The notes under the pieces were generated by a model. That model was not told where the DNA came from. It saw only the letters and a program-made list of their open reading frames with translations, and ran no database searches. From Bacillota bacterium (GTDB taxonomy: Bacteria; Bacillota; Bacilli; Paenibacillales; Paenibacillaceae), in the NCBI GenBank assembly GCA_023391635.1, contig JAEWAQ010000022.1, positions 88,906 through 152,905 of the forward strand: a DNA stretch of 64,000 nt, given 5' to 3'. The position numbers and the translations under genes are program-made. The first letter of the stretch is position 1, and every line of letters begins with the position of its first letter. This document shows positions 33,359 through 40,819 of this stretch, piece by piece.

Positions 33359-34344
33359 ACGCGCACCTCCGAACGTTCTCGCTGCGCGGCCGTCAAGGGC
33401 GCTTCCAGTTCGCCCTTCGATTCACAAGTGACGATCGCAGCGCCTTGCTTGCAAGGCGTCATCCATTGCAAATGGACTTCAACCCCTGCTGTTTCCATCG
33501 TGCGCCTGACGAAATGCTCCAGCCGCTCATGCGCCGCATCCCGCTTGTCCGCCAGCATCAACAAGGTCGGACCCGCGCCTGACAGCACCGCTCCGAGCGC
33601 TCCATGGTCCGGCGCTTCCGACAAGATTTCCTTCATGCCCGGGATCAACTCCGCCCGGTAGGGCTGATGCAGCCGGTCCCGCATCGCGTGGCGAAGCGCC
33701 GCGAAATCCCCGGCAGCCAGCGCGGCGGTCAGCAGCGAGCTGTGGCTGACGTTGAATACCGCATCCGTCATCGACACCTGCTGGGGCAGCGCGCCGCGGG
33801 CTTTCTTCGTCGAAAGCTCGAAGTCCGGAATCGCCACCAGCGCTTCCAGGTCGGCCGGGGGATCCAGGCGCACCGCTTCCGCGCGCTCGCCGTCCCAAGC
33901 CGCCGCGACGAAGCCGCCGAACATTGCCGCCCCGACATTGTCGGGATGGCGTTCCATGGCGGAGGCCATCTGGAACAGCTCGTCCACGGACAGCGGGCTT
34001 CCGATCAGACCGTTCGCCGCGACGAGCGCTCCGACGATCGCGGCCGCGCTGCTGCCGAGGCCCCGCGTCAGCGGGATTTCGCTCTCGTAGGCGATTTCCA
34101 GCTCCGGCATGGATACGCCCGCCTTATCGAATACGGCTTGCGCCGTTTCGTAGACCAGGTTCGTCTTGTCTTGCGGAATTCCTTCCAGATGTTTGCCGTG
34201 CAGATGAATGCGCGTTCGTTCGGACGCTCGCATCGCGACGCCGGCGAACAAGGGCAGCGCCATGCCCAGTGAATCGAATCCGGGACCCAGGTTAGCCGTA
34301 CTCGCCGGAACGACGGCACGGACGAACCTTGCAGGCTCCTCCAT
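33355..34344 (-). CDS. thrB: Homoserine kinase
   Basis: 329 residues from the ATG at 34344 after GAGAGGAG. GHMP kinase signatures are PASTANLGPGFDSLG and the ATP loop PLTRGLGSSAAA. It phosphorylates homoserine on the way to threonine. It follows hom directly (26 bp) and overlaps pheA. thrC, which sits between hom and thrB in B. subtilis, is missing from this cluster. Confidence 0.96.
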   Translation of the reverse strand: MEEPARFVRAVVPASTANLGPGFDSLGMALPLFAGVAMRASERTRIHLHGKHLEGIPQDKTNLVYETAQAVFDKAGVSMPELEIAYESEIPLTRGLGSSAAAIVGALVAANGLIGSPLSVDELFQMASAMERHPDNVGAAMFGGFVAAAWDGERAEAVRLDPPADLEALVAIPDFELSTKKARGALPQQVSMTDAVFNVSHSSLLTAALAAGDFAALRHAMRDRLHQPYRAELIPGMKEILSEAPDHGALGAVLSGAGPTLLMLADKRDAAHERLEHFVRRTMETAGVEVHLQWMTPCKQGAAIVTCESKGELEAPLTAAQRERSEVRV

Positions 34345-34370
34345 GACACCCAGCTCCTCTCCACCCAAAA

Positions 34371-35657
34371 TTAGCCTTCCACGCGATAGACGCTCTTGAC
34401 CGACTTCACGGCGGAGAGGTCCCTGAACGCTTGGAACACCCGTTTCATCGCTTCCTTGCTCGCTTCATGCGTAATGATGATCAGCTCCGCTCCCGGCTTG
34501 CCGGGCGTCGGCGGCTGCATGACCGATTCGATGCTGACATCGCAATCCGCGAATACCTGGGCGATCTGCATCAATACGCCTGTGCGATCTTCTACGTGCA
34601 GCAGCATGAAGAACTTGGAATGAATCTGATCGGCGCGCTTCAGCTTCTTCTCTTTATAGGAAATGCTGGCTTGACGCCCGTTCACGCCGAGCCTGGCGTT
34701 CTTGACGACCGCGACGAGGTCGGCGACGATCGAAGTCGCCGTCGGCATCTCGCCGGCGCCCGGGCCGTAGAACATCGTTTCACCGACCGCTTCACCGTAC
34801 ACGTATACCGCATTGAACACGCCGCCGACTGAGGCGATCGGGTGATCCTGCTTCACCATCGTCGGCTGCACGCTGACGCTGATGCAATCGTCCTGGCTCT
34901 CCGCGATGCCCAGCAGCTTGACAGCGTAACCCAGCTGCTTCGCATACCCGATATCTTCCTGCGTGACGGAGCTGATGCCTTGTACGTCGACGTCTTCGAG
35001 CGCGATATTGGCGCGGAATCCGAGCGTTGCCAGAATTGTCATCTTCCGGGCGGCGTCCAGCCCCTCTACATCGGAAGTCGGATCGGCTTCCGCATAGCCG
35101 AGCGTCTGGGCTTCCCGCAGCACGTCTTCGTAGGCCGCGCCTTCCTGGCTCATCTTGGTCAGAATGTAGTTCGTCGTGCCGTTCACGATGCCCATGATCT
35201 TCGTGATGCGGTCCGAAGAAAATCCCTCGATCAGCGTGCGGATAATCGGAATGCCTCCCGCCACGCTCGCTTCGTACAAGATGTCGCAGCCCTTCTCGCG
35301 CGCTTTCGCGAGCAATTCGGGCCCGTGCAGCGCCATCAGGTCTTTGTTGGCGGTGACGACATGCTTGCCTGCCTCGAGCGCCGCGAGGATGAGCTCTTTC
35401 GTATGCGCAACGCCGCCCATCACTTCGATAACGACATCGATTTCAGGGTCGCGCACGACTGCCCACGGGTCTTCCGTCACGATGGCCGGATTGACCGCGA
35501 CGTTCCGTGGCTTGCTCCGGTCTTTCACCGAAATCCGCGCAATCGAGATCGGAGCCCCCGCCTGACTCTGCAAATCGTCATGGTGGCCTTCGACGATCCG
35601 GACCACCCCCGTGCCGACCGTGCCCAATCCGAGCAAACCGACTTTGACCGGTTTCAT
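34371..35657 (-). CDS. hom: Homoserine dehydrogenase
   Basis: 428 residues: NAD(P) domain (GLLGLGTVGTGVV), catalytic domain (NGTTNYILTKM, EADPTSDVEG) and C-terminal ACT domain (about 350-428) for threonine feedback. It reduces aspartate semialdehyde to homoserine. It follows the ACT-regulator gene with a 57-bp gap. Confidence 0.97.
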   Translation of the reverse strand: MKPVKVGLLGLGTVGTGVVRIVEGHHDDLQSQAGAPISIARISVKDRSKPRNVAVNPAIVTEDPWAVVRDPEIDVVIEVMGGVAHTKELILAALEAGKHVVTANKDLMALHGPELLAKAREKGCDILYEASVAGGIPIIRTLIEGFSSDRITKIMGIVNGTTNYILTKMSQEGAAYEDVLREAQTLGYAEADPTSDVEGLDAARKMTILATLGFRANIALEDVDVQGISSVTQEDIGYAKQLGYAVKLLGIAESQDDCISVSVQPTMVKQDHPIASVGGVFNAVYVYGEAVGETMFYGPGAGEMPTATSIVADLVAVVKNARLGVNGRQASISYKEKKLKRADQIHSKFFMLLHVEDRTGVLMQIAQVFADCDVSIESVMQPPTPGKPGAELIIITHEASKEAMKRVFQAFRDLSAVKSVKSVYRVEG

Positions 35658-35714
35658 ATAATTGCAAATCCCCTTTCTCTAAAAACAACCTATTGCCTTG
35701 CAGCAAGTGCCGGG

Positions 35715-36152
35715 TTAGCCGCGGCCAACGACGGCCGCCCGCTTCACGCCGTCCGTCGCCCGCAGCAGCTCGATTAGCTCCTGCAACGCTTCTTGCAGGC
35801 CGGACGTTTCCAGAGAAACGACAACATTGGCCATCCCTTGCAACGGGATCGATTGATGAATCGTCAGCACGTTGCATCCTCTGGCGGCCAATAGACCGAG
35901 CACTTTGGACAGAATGCCGGACCGATGCTCCAGATCGAGCGACAACGTCGCCAGCTTCTCTCGGGCAGTCTGCTCCAGCACATAAACGCCGTCTTTGTAC
36001 TTGTAGAAAGCGCTGCGGCTGAGACCCACGCGTTCGGCGGCCTCATGGACCGTTGCGGCTTCTCCCCTGCGAAGCAATTCCTTGACCTGCTCCGTCTTAA
36101 GGATGCCGTCGGGCAACAAGTCTTCCCGAACGGCATAATAGCGTTCGGCCAT
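35715..36152 (-). CDS. thrR: ACT-domain regulator, PheB/ThrR family
   Basis: 145 residues from the ATG at 36152 after GGAGG. The N-terminal part (about 15-60, with VHEAAERVGLSRSAFYKYK) is helix-turn-helix-like; the C-terminal part (about 70-145) is an ACT domain. In B. subtilis this protein is a DNA-binding regulator of threonine biosynthesis. Position at the head of hom-thrB-pheA-ilvE suggests the same role here, sensing an amino acid through ACT. The gene has a good promoter (36197-36225). Confidence 0.88.
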   Translation of the reverse strand: MAERYYAVREDLLPDGILKTEQVKELLRRGEAATVHEAAERVGLSRSAFYKYKDGVYVLEQTAREKLATLSLDLEHRSGILSKVLGLLAARGCNVLTIHQSIPLQGMANVVVSLETSGLQEALQELIELLRATDGVKRAAVVGRG

Positions 36153-36196
36153 CAAACCGTCCTCCTATAAGAGACGATTGTCTGTGTATAGAGGAC

Positions 36197-36225
36197 ATTA
36201 TAGCGGATTGACCGTCGTTCGGCAA
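36197..36225 (-). promoter_or_regulatory. Promoter of the thrR-hom-thrB-pheA-ilvE run
   Basis: Minus-strand TTGCCG (36225-36220) and consensus TATAAT (36202-36197), spacer 17. Confidence 0.7.
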
Positions 36226-36351
36226 TAGGCGCATCGGGTGTTTTTGCCATGCTCCAACTTACATATTGTGGATTTACAGGCGATGTTCAGAATTTTTTCA
36301 GAACGATGAATTACAATGAAAGGACAAGATTACGACGAGGAGGCTATTGCT

Positions 36352-37215
36352 TTGTCCATATCGCCCGCATCCCGATACGACAAGTCATTGCCTGCGATCG
36401 AGCAAGCCGTCCGACGCACGGAAGAATTGTTTCTCCGCATTCGCCTGAAGGGTGAAGTTCCGATTCTGGAAATCCGCAGCGACATTCTCCCTTTGATTCA
36501 TTCGGCGGCGGAACAGGAGTTATTTCCGCTGCTGCTTTCCCTGCAAGCCAAAGACGACTATCTCTATCGTCACCCTGTCGCCGTCAGCGTCATTTCCACG
36601 CTGCTGGGACAATGGATGGACCTTCCGGAGAACGAACTCGCCATGCTGACGGTTGGAGCTCATCTCCATAATGTCGGTATCATGCGCCTTCCGGAAGCCA
36701 TCCTGACCAAAGAGGGTCCGCTCGATCCGGAAGAGTTCGATCTGATCAAGAAGCATCCGTTGATCGGTTACGAGTTGCTCGAGCAGACCGTCGGCGTGTC
36801 CAAGCGCTCGGCCTTGATCGCCTTGCAGCATCATGAGCGGATCGACGGGACAGGGTATCCGCTGCGGCTGACCGGCGAGCAGACCGATCTGCTGAGCCGG
36901 ATCGTCGCCGTCGCCGACGCCTTTCATGCGCTTACTTGCAACAGAAGCTACCGCAACGCCGCATCCTACGGGGAAATCCTGCACCAGATGTATTTCGGCA
37001 CGATCGGCAAATTCGATTTCAACGTGCTTCGCACGTTCATGACCCGCCTGATGAATGCCATGATCGGATGCGAAGTCGCCCTGAGCGACAACCGCAGAGG
37101 GAAGATTATCATGATTCATCCGAGCAATCCGGCCGAACCGCTCGTGCAAATCGAACACGAATTCGTGGACCTCAGCCGCGAACGCGCTGTCAATATGGCG
37201 CTTATTATCGGTTGA
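36352..37215 (+). CDS. HD-GYP-type protein with substituted metal-binding Asp
   Basis: 287 residues from a TTG at 36352, eight bases after GAGGAGG; the ATG at 36316 has no ribosome binding site. The HD-GYP domain covers about 75-240: YRHPVAVS, AHLHNVGIMRLP, KKHPLIGYELL, HHERIDGTGYP (H160, H161) and DAFHALTCNRSYR. The defining His-Asp pair is His-Asn (H106, N107; codon AAT). The remaining ligands are intact, so activity on cyclic di-GMP may be lost or altered. A short C-terminal domain follows. The gene is an isolated plus-strand insertion between obg and the thrR promoter. Confidence 0.85.
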   Translation: MSISPASRYDKSLPAIEQAVRRTEELFLRIRLKGEVPILEIRSDILPLIHSAAEQELFPLLLSLQAKDDYLYRHPVAVSVISTLLGQWMDLPENELAMLTVGAHLHNVGIMRLPEAILTKEGPLDPEEFDLIKKHPLIGYELLEQTVGVSKRSALIALQHHERIDGTGYPLRLTGEQTDLLSRIVAVADAFHALTCNRSYRNAASYGEILHQMYFGTIGKFDFNVLRTFMTRLMNAMIGCEVALSDNRRGKIIMIHPSNPAEPLVQIEHEFVDLSRERAVNMALIIG

Positions 37216-37235
37216 TTGCGACGAGACGATCAAGC

Positions 37236-37275
37236 AAAAACCGACCCCACGCCCCATCACTTGGCGCAGGATCGG
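37236..37275 (-). terminator. Terminator of obg
   Basis: On the minus strand, arms CCGATCCTGCGCC and GGGGCGTGGGGTCGG followed by TTTTT, shortly after the obg stop. The stem has internal mismatches. Confidence 0.55.
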
Positions 37276-37299
37276 CTATGGTCATCTTTCCATCATCGT

Positions 37300-38640
37300 T
37301 CAATCTTCATCATATAAATACGATTCGGCTCCGCCTTCGAAAAATTCGAATTCGAATTCGCCGATCCGAATCAGGCTGCCGCCCTTGGCCCCGCGCTTGC
37401 GGAGTTCGGCGTCCACGCCCATATTGCGCAGGATCGCCGCGAATCGCATGACGGCTTCATAGGAGCCGAATTGCGTGCGCTTGACCAGCTTCTCGATCTC
37501 TTCGCTCTCCACGACGAAAGCTTCGTTGTCCCGTCTGATGGTGAACGATTTCGCATCCGCCTTTTCGAACCGGTACACGATCGCATCGTCTCCGGATTCC
37601 GAATCGGCCTCTTGTTGTTCCGCCGACGCCGGGTCGGGAAGCGATGCCAGCATGTCCGCAGCCCGGTGCAGCAATTCGGGCACGCCTTGCCGGGTCAAGG
37701 AGGAGATCGGCATCACGACGGCTTCCGGATCGACAACAGCGAGCTTCTCGCGAAATGTTTCCAGCAAAGCGGGAGAATCCGGCATGTCCATCTTGTTGGC
37801 AGTCACGATCTGCGGCCGCTGCGCAAGCTTCGGATTATAGAGCGCCAGTTCCTCATTGATTTTCTCCCAATCCTCGAAAGGATCCCGTCCCTCGATGCCG
37901 GACATGTCCACGACGTGGATGATGATTCGGGTTCTCTCCACATGGCGCAAAAACTCGTGGCCCAAGCCGACGCCGGTATGCGCCCCTTCGATCAAACCGG
38001 GCAAATCCGCCATCACGAAGCTGCGATCGTCGCCCAGGTCCACCACGCCCAGATTCGGCGTCAACGTTGTGAAATGGTAGGCGCCGATCTTCGGCCGAGC
38101 GCCGGACACGACGGACAGCAGTGTCGACTTGCCGACGCTTGGAAATCCGACCAGCCCAACATCAGCCATCACTTTGAGCTCCAGGTTCACCCAGCGTTCC
38201 TGGCCCTCTTCGCCATTCTCGGCGATCGCAGGCGCCGGGTTGTTCGGCGCCCGGAAACGCGTATTGCCACGTCCGCCGCGCCCGCCGCGCGCGATGACGA
38301 CTTCCTGACCGTGACGCGTGAGGTCGGCGATCGTCTCGCCCGTATCGTCATCGGTGACGATCGTGCCAGGCGGCACTCGCACGATCATGTCTTCGGCGTT
38401 CGCGCCATGCTGCGACTTGTTGCGCCCCTTTTCCCCGCGGGAAGCCTTGAAGTGCTTCTGATACCTGAAATCCATCAGCGTCCGCAAGCCTTCGTCCACG
38501 CGGAAGATGACGTCGCCGCCGTCACCGCCGTCACCGCCAGCCGGCCCGCCTTCCGGCACGTAGAGCTCTCGGCGGAAGGCCACGAGACCGTCACCGCCGT
38601 CGCCGCCTTTGACGTATACTTTCGCTTTATCTACGAACAT
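37300..38640 (-). CDS. obg: Obg-family GTPase
   Basis: 446 residues. Glycine-rich Obg fold (1-158, KGGDGGDGLVAFRRE), G domain (about 159-330; GFPSVGKSTLL, DLPGLIEGA, TANKMD) and C-terminal OCT domain (about 355-430). It is an essential GTPase for large-subunit ribosome assembly and links to the stress and sporulation pathways. It lies 16 bp after spo0B, the conserved pair. Confidence 0.97.
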   Translation of the reverse strand: MFVDKAKVYVKGGDGGDGLVAFRRELYVPEGGPAGGDGGDGGDVIFRVDEGLRTLMDFRYQKHFKASRGEKGRNKSQHGANAEDMIVRVPPGTIVTDDDTGETIADLTRHGQEVVIARGGRGGRGNTRFRAPNNPAPAIAENGEEGQERWVNLELKVMADVGLVGFPSVGKSTLLSVVSGARPKIGAYHFTTLTPNLGVVDLGDDRSFVMADLPGLIEGAHTGVGLGHEFLRHVERTRIIIHVVDMSGIEGRDPFEDWEKINEELALYNPKLAQRPQIVTANKMDMPDSPALLETFREKLAVVDPEAVVMPISSLTRQGVPELLHRAADMLASLPDPASAEQQEADSESGDDAIVYRFEKADAKSFTIRRDNEAFVVESEEIEKLVKRTQFGSYEAVMRFAAILRNMGVDAELRKRGAKGGSLIRIGEFEFEFFEGGAESYLYDED

Positions 38641-38656
38641 GCTTCAATCAGCTCCG

Positions 38657-39427
38657 TTATACGGCCAGAGGATAGGTGATGGATAGGCGTCCCGCTTCTC
38701 CCGGCCTTGCTGCCGTAATTTGTTCTTCCGTCAATTGCCCCAAGCCGGCCAGCAAATCCGCCGCTTCCGAAGCCAAGCGCTGGCTCGCGGCCCATTCGCC
38801 TTCGTACTCCAATTCCACGCGCAGCGCATCGTCCGAACGGGACACCGTGAGTCGCAGCATGTTCTCTGCTCCTCGGGACGATGAGACGGCGCGAAACTGG
38901 AACAGACGGATCAGCCCGATCAAGCTGCCCGCCAGCTTGTCGACATCGATCGACAGCCGTTCGAGGCTAAGTCCTTCCTGAACCTGCACTTCCAACCGCA
39001 TCTGATCGCAAGTCGTTCGGTAAGACAACAGAAACATGGATAATTCCGCATGTCCAAGCCCGGATATCCTGCTTTCGTTATCCATCCGTTCCCTTATTCT
39101 TTCCACAATTTCAGCCGCGCGATCCGGCTTGTTCAATCTTAAGTATCCGTACATGATTTGCAATTCGTTCATCCAGTCGTGACGATGATGGCTGATCGTT
39201 CGGATAGCCGTCAGCTGCGCATGCTCCAACATGCGGGCGCTGCGATCCTTCCACTTCCTGTCCGCCATGACGACCGAGAATGCTGCAGCTCCGAACGTCC
39301 AGACAACGAACAAAACGAGCGGCCACCAGGAAGAACGCCATATCCAAACTGCCGCGATGGGAATTGCCAAACCGGTCCATGCCGCCATCGTCCATCTGGC
39401 ATAGACGTCAGGAACTGCAGGACGCAC
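38657..39427 (-). CDS. spo0B: Spo0B-like sporulation initiation phosphotransferase, membrane-anchored
   Basis: 256 residues. Two N-terminal hydrophobic segments (about 14-31 and 35-54) precede the helical hairpin with the phosphoacceptor His in SHHRHDWMNELQ (H83). A degenerate ATPase-like C-terminal domain follows. Spo0B passes phosphate from Spo0F to Spo0A. B. subtilis Spo0B is cytoplasmic and lacks these membrane helices. Start is a GTG at 39427 with GGAAGG upstream. A hairpin terminator separates it from rpmA. Confidence 0.85.
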   Translation of the reverse strand: MRPAVPDVYARWTMAAWTGLAIPIAAVWIWRSSWWPLVLFVVWTFGAAAFSVVMADRKWKDRSARMLEHAQLTAIRTISHHRHDWMNELQIMYGYLRLNKPDRAAEIVERIRERMDNESRISGLGHAELSMFLLSYRTTCDQMRLEVQVQEGLSLERLSIDVDKLAGSLIGLIRLFQFRAVSSSRGAENMLRLTVSRSDDALRVELEYEGEWAASQRLASEAADLLAGLGQLTEEQITAARPGEAGRLSITYPLAV

Positions 39428-39495
39428 GCTCCTTCATCCTTCCTTCAGCAACTTCGCACAGAATAGCTCAATATATACTTTCTGAATCGTTGAAG

Positions 39496-39528
39496 CAAAA
39501 ATCCCGGCCGCGATCGTCGGCCGGGATT
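39496..39528 (-). terminator. Terminator after rpmA
   Basis: Perfect 10-bp stem AATCCCGGCC/GGCCGGGATT followed on the minus strand by TTTTTG. It lies between rpmA and spo0B. Confidence 0.8.
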
Positions 39529-39539
39529 CTGGATGCGCA

Positions 39540-39851
39540 TTATGCTTCGAGAGCGGCCGCAACAGGCGCTTGCTCGATCGGATAGACGCTCACTTTCTTG
39601 CGGTCGCGTCCTAAGCGCTCAAACTTCACGACGCCTTCCACTTTGGCGAACAGCGTGTCATCTTTGCCGATGCCGACATTGGTGCCCGGATGGATCTTCG
39701 TCCCGCGCTGGCGCACGAGAATGCTGCCGGCCGTAACGGCTTGGCCGTCCGCGCGCTTGGCGCCAAGGCGCTTCGCACGGCTGTCGCGGCCGTTCTTCGT
39801 CGAGCCGACGCCCTTCTTCGAAGCGAACAACTGAAGATTCAGCTTCAACAT
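39540..39851 (-). CDS. rpmA: 50S ribosomal protein L27, with cleavable N-terminal extension
   Basis: 103 residues. The N-terminus MLKLNLQLFASKKGVGS has the Firmicute extension, cleaved by Prp after LQLFA so that mature L27 begins SKKG near the peptidyl transferase centre. The protease gene is directly upstream. Confidence 0.98.
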   Translation of the reverse strand: MLKLNLQLFASKKGVGSTKNGRDSRAKRLGAKRADGQAVTAGSILVRQRGTKIHPGTNVGIGKDDTLFAKVEGVVKFERLGRDRKKVSVYPIEQAPVAAALEA

Positions 39852-39863
39852 GGGATCTGCCTC

Positions 39864-40199
39864 CTATTCTTTCGTAATGTCCTGTATTTGCACGTACTTG
39901 CCGTACGCAGTTGCGATGGTTTCCAAGGATACCACCATGCCTTCAAGCAGCCATTGCGCCTGGGTGTCCCGCGCCTTGTCCCCGCTCTCAAGCGCCTCGG
40001 CGCTGAGCCACCCGCCCCGCATGCGCGTCTTCGGCACGATTCCCGTCAGCTTCTCGATCGCATTGACCGCGCCGACCGTGACGGCCGATACGCCGGCGCA
40101 CACGATATCTTTGCCGGGATCGTCATACCGCGCGTGACCCGAGACGGAGAACTTCCGGATCCGGCCGCTATCGCCGCGTTCGATCTTCACCGTAATCAT
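39864..40199 (-). CDS. prp: Ribosomal-processing cysteine protease Prp
   Basis: 111 residues, the YsxB/Prp family. The catalytic His is in FSVSGHARY and the Cys in GKDIVCAGVSAV. It removes the N-terminal extension of L27. The order rplU-prp-rpmA is the conserved operon. Confidence 0.95.
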   Translation of the reverse strand: MITVKIERGDSGRIRKFSVSGHARYDDPGKDIVCAGVSAVTVGAVNAIEKLTGIVPKTRMRGGWLSAEALESGDKARDTQAQWLLEGMVVSLETIATAYGKYVQIQDITKE

Positions 40200-40206
40200 C
40201 GGCAGC

Positions 40207-40518
40207 TTACGCCTTGATGGCTTCGATCGTTACTTTCGTATACGGCTGGCGATGGCCTTGCTTGCGATGGTAGTTCTTCTTGGGCTTGTACTTATAGACG
40301 ATGATCTTCTCGCCCTTGACATGCTTCTCGACTTTACCCGTTACAGCAGCGCCTGCTAAGAGCGGGCTGCCCGCGGTCAATCCGTTGTCGCCCGATACGG
40401 CCAACACGCGGTCGAACGTAACGCTGTCGCCTTCGCTGGCATTAAGCTTCTCAACGAAGATGACGTCGCCCGCCTGAACCTTGTATTGCTTGCCGCCGGT
40501 TTCAATAATCGCGTACAT
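40207..40518 (-). CDS. rplU: 50S ribosomal protein L21
   Basis: 103 residues from the ATG at 40518 after GAGGAGGTG; upstream in-frame sequence is leader. Begins MYAIIETGGKQYKV and ends KKNYHRKQGHRQPYTKV..., both diagnostic of L21. It binds 23S rRNA with L20. Confidence 0.98.
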   Translation of the reverse strand: MYAIIETGGKQYKVQAGDVIFVEKLNASEGDSVTFDRVLAVSGDNGLTAGSPLLAGAAVTGKVEKHVKGEKIIVYKYKPKKNYHRKQGHRQPYTKVTIEAIKA

Positions 40519-40652
40519 CTGGTGCACCTCCTCATACTTAAGACTCGCCTCGGCAGGTGCCGGATACCGCGGCCTTGCATTCAGCCGGAGCAGCGCCGGT
40601 CTTATCGACCTGTTGGAGTGCGGTTGCCGCATGCAATCCCATTGCACGCACT
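40519..40652 (-). ncRNA. Probable L21 (rplU) mRNA leader
   Basis: About 130 untranslated bases between the promoter and the rplU ribosome binding site. The 5' part can form a long stem from GAGTGCG and CGCACTC around TGCAA/TTGCA, and the rest is GC-rich. Firmicute L21 operons carry a structured autoregulatory leader at this place. I infer the same from position and structure; I have not compared it with the model. Confidence 0.5.
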
Positions 40653-40657
40653 CAAAC

Positions 40658-40686
40658 ATATTACCACAGCGTTGAAGGTTTAGCAA
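40658..40686 (-). promoter_or_regulatory. Promoter of rplU-prp-rpmA
   Basis: Minus-strand TTGCTA (40686-40681) and TAATAT (40663-40658), spacer 17. Confidence 0.6.
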
Positions 40687-40819
40687 TCACATTCAGCATC
40701 GCCTTTTGATCGATTTCGAAAGCAGCCCCGTCATTCGATAAACGGCATGCGTGAACCTCGCCGCAAGCAGGGTAATTCATCCTATACGAAGTTATTGGAG
40801 GAAAGGGGAAGCCCGAGCG

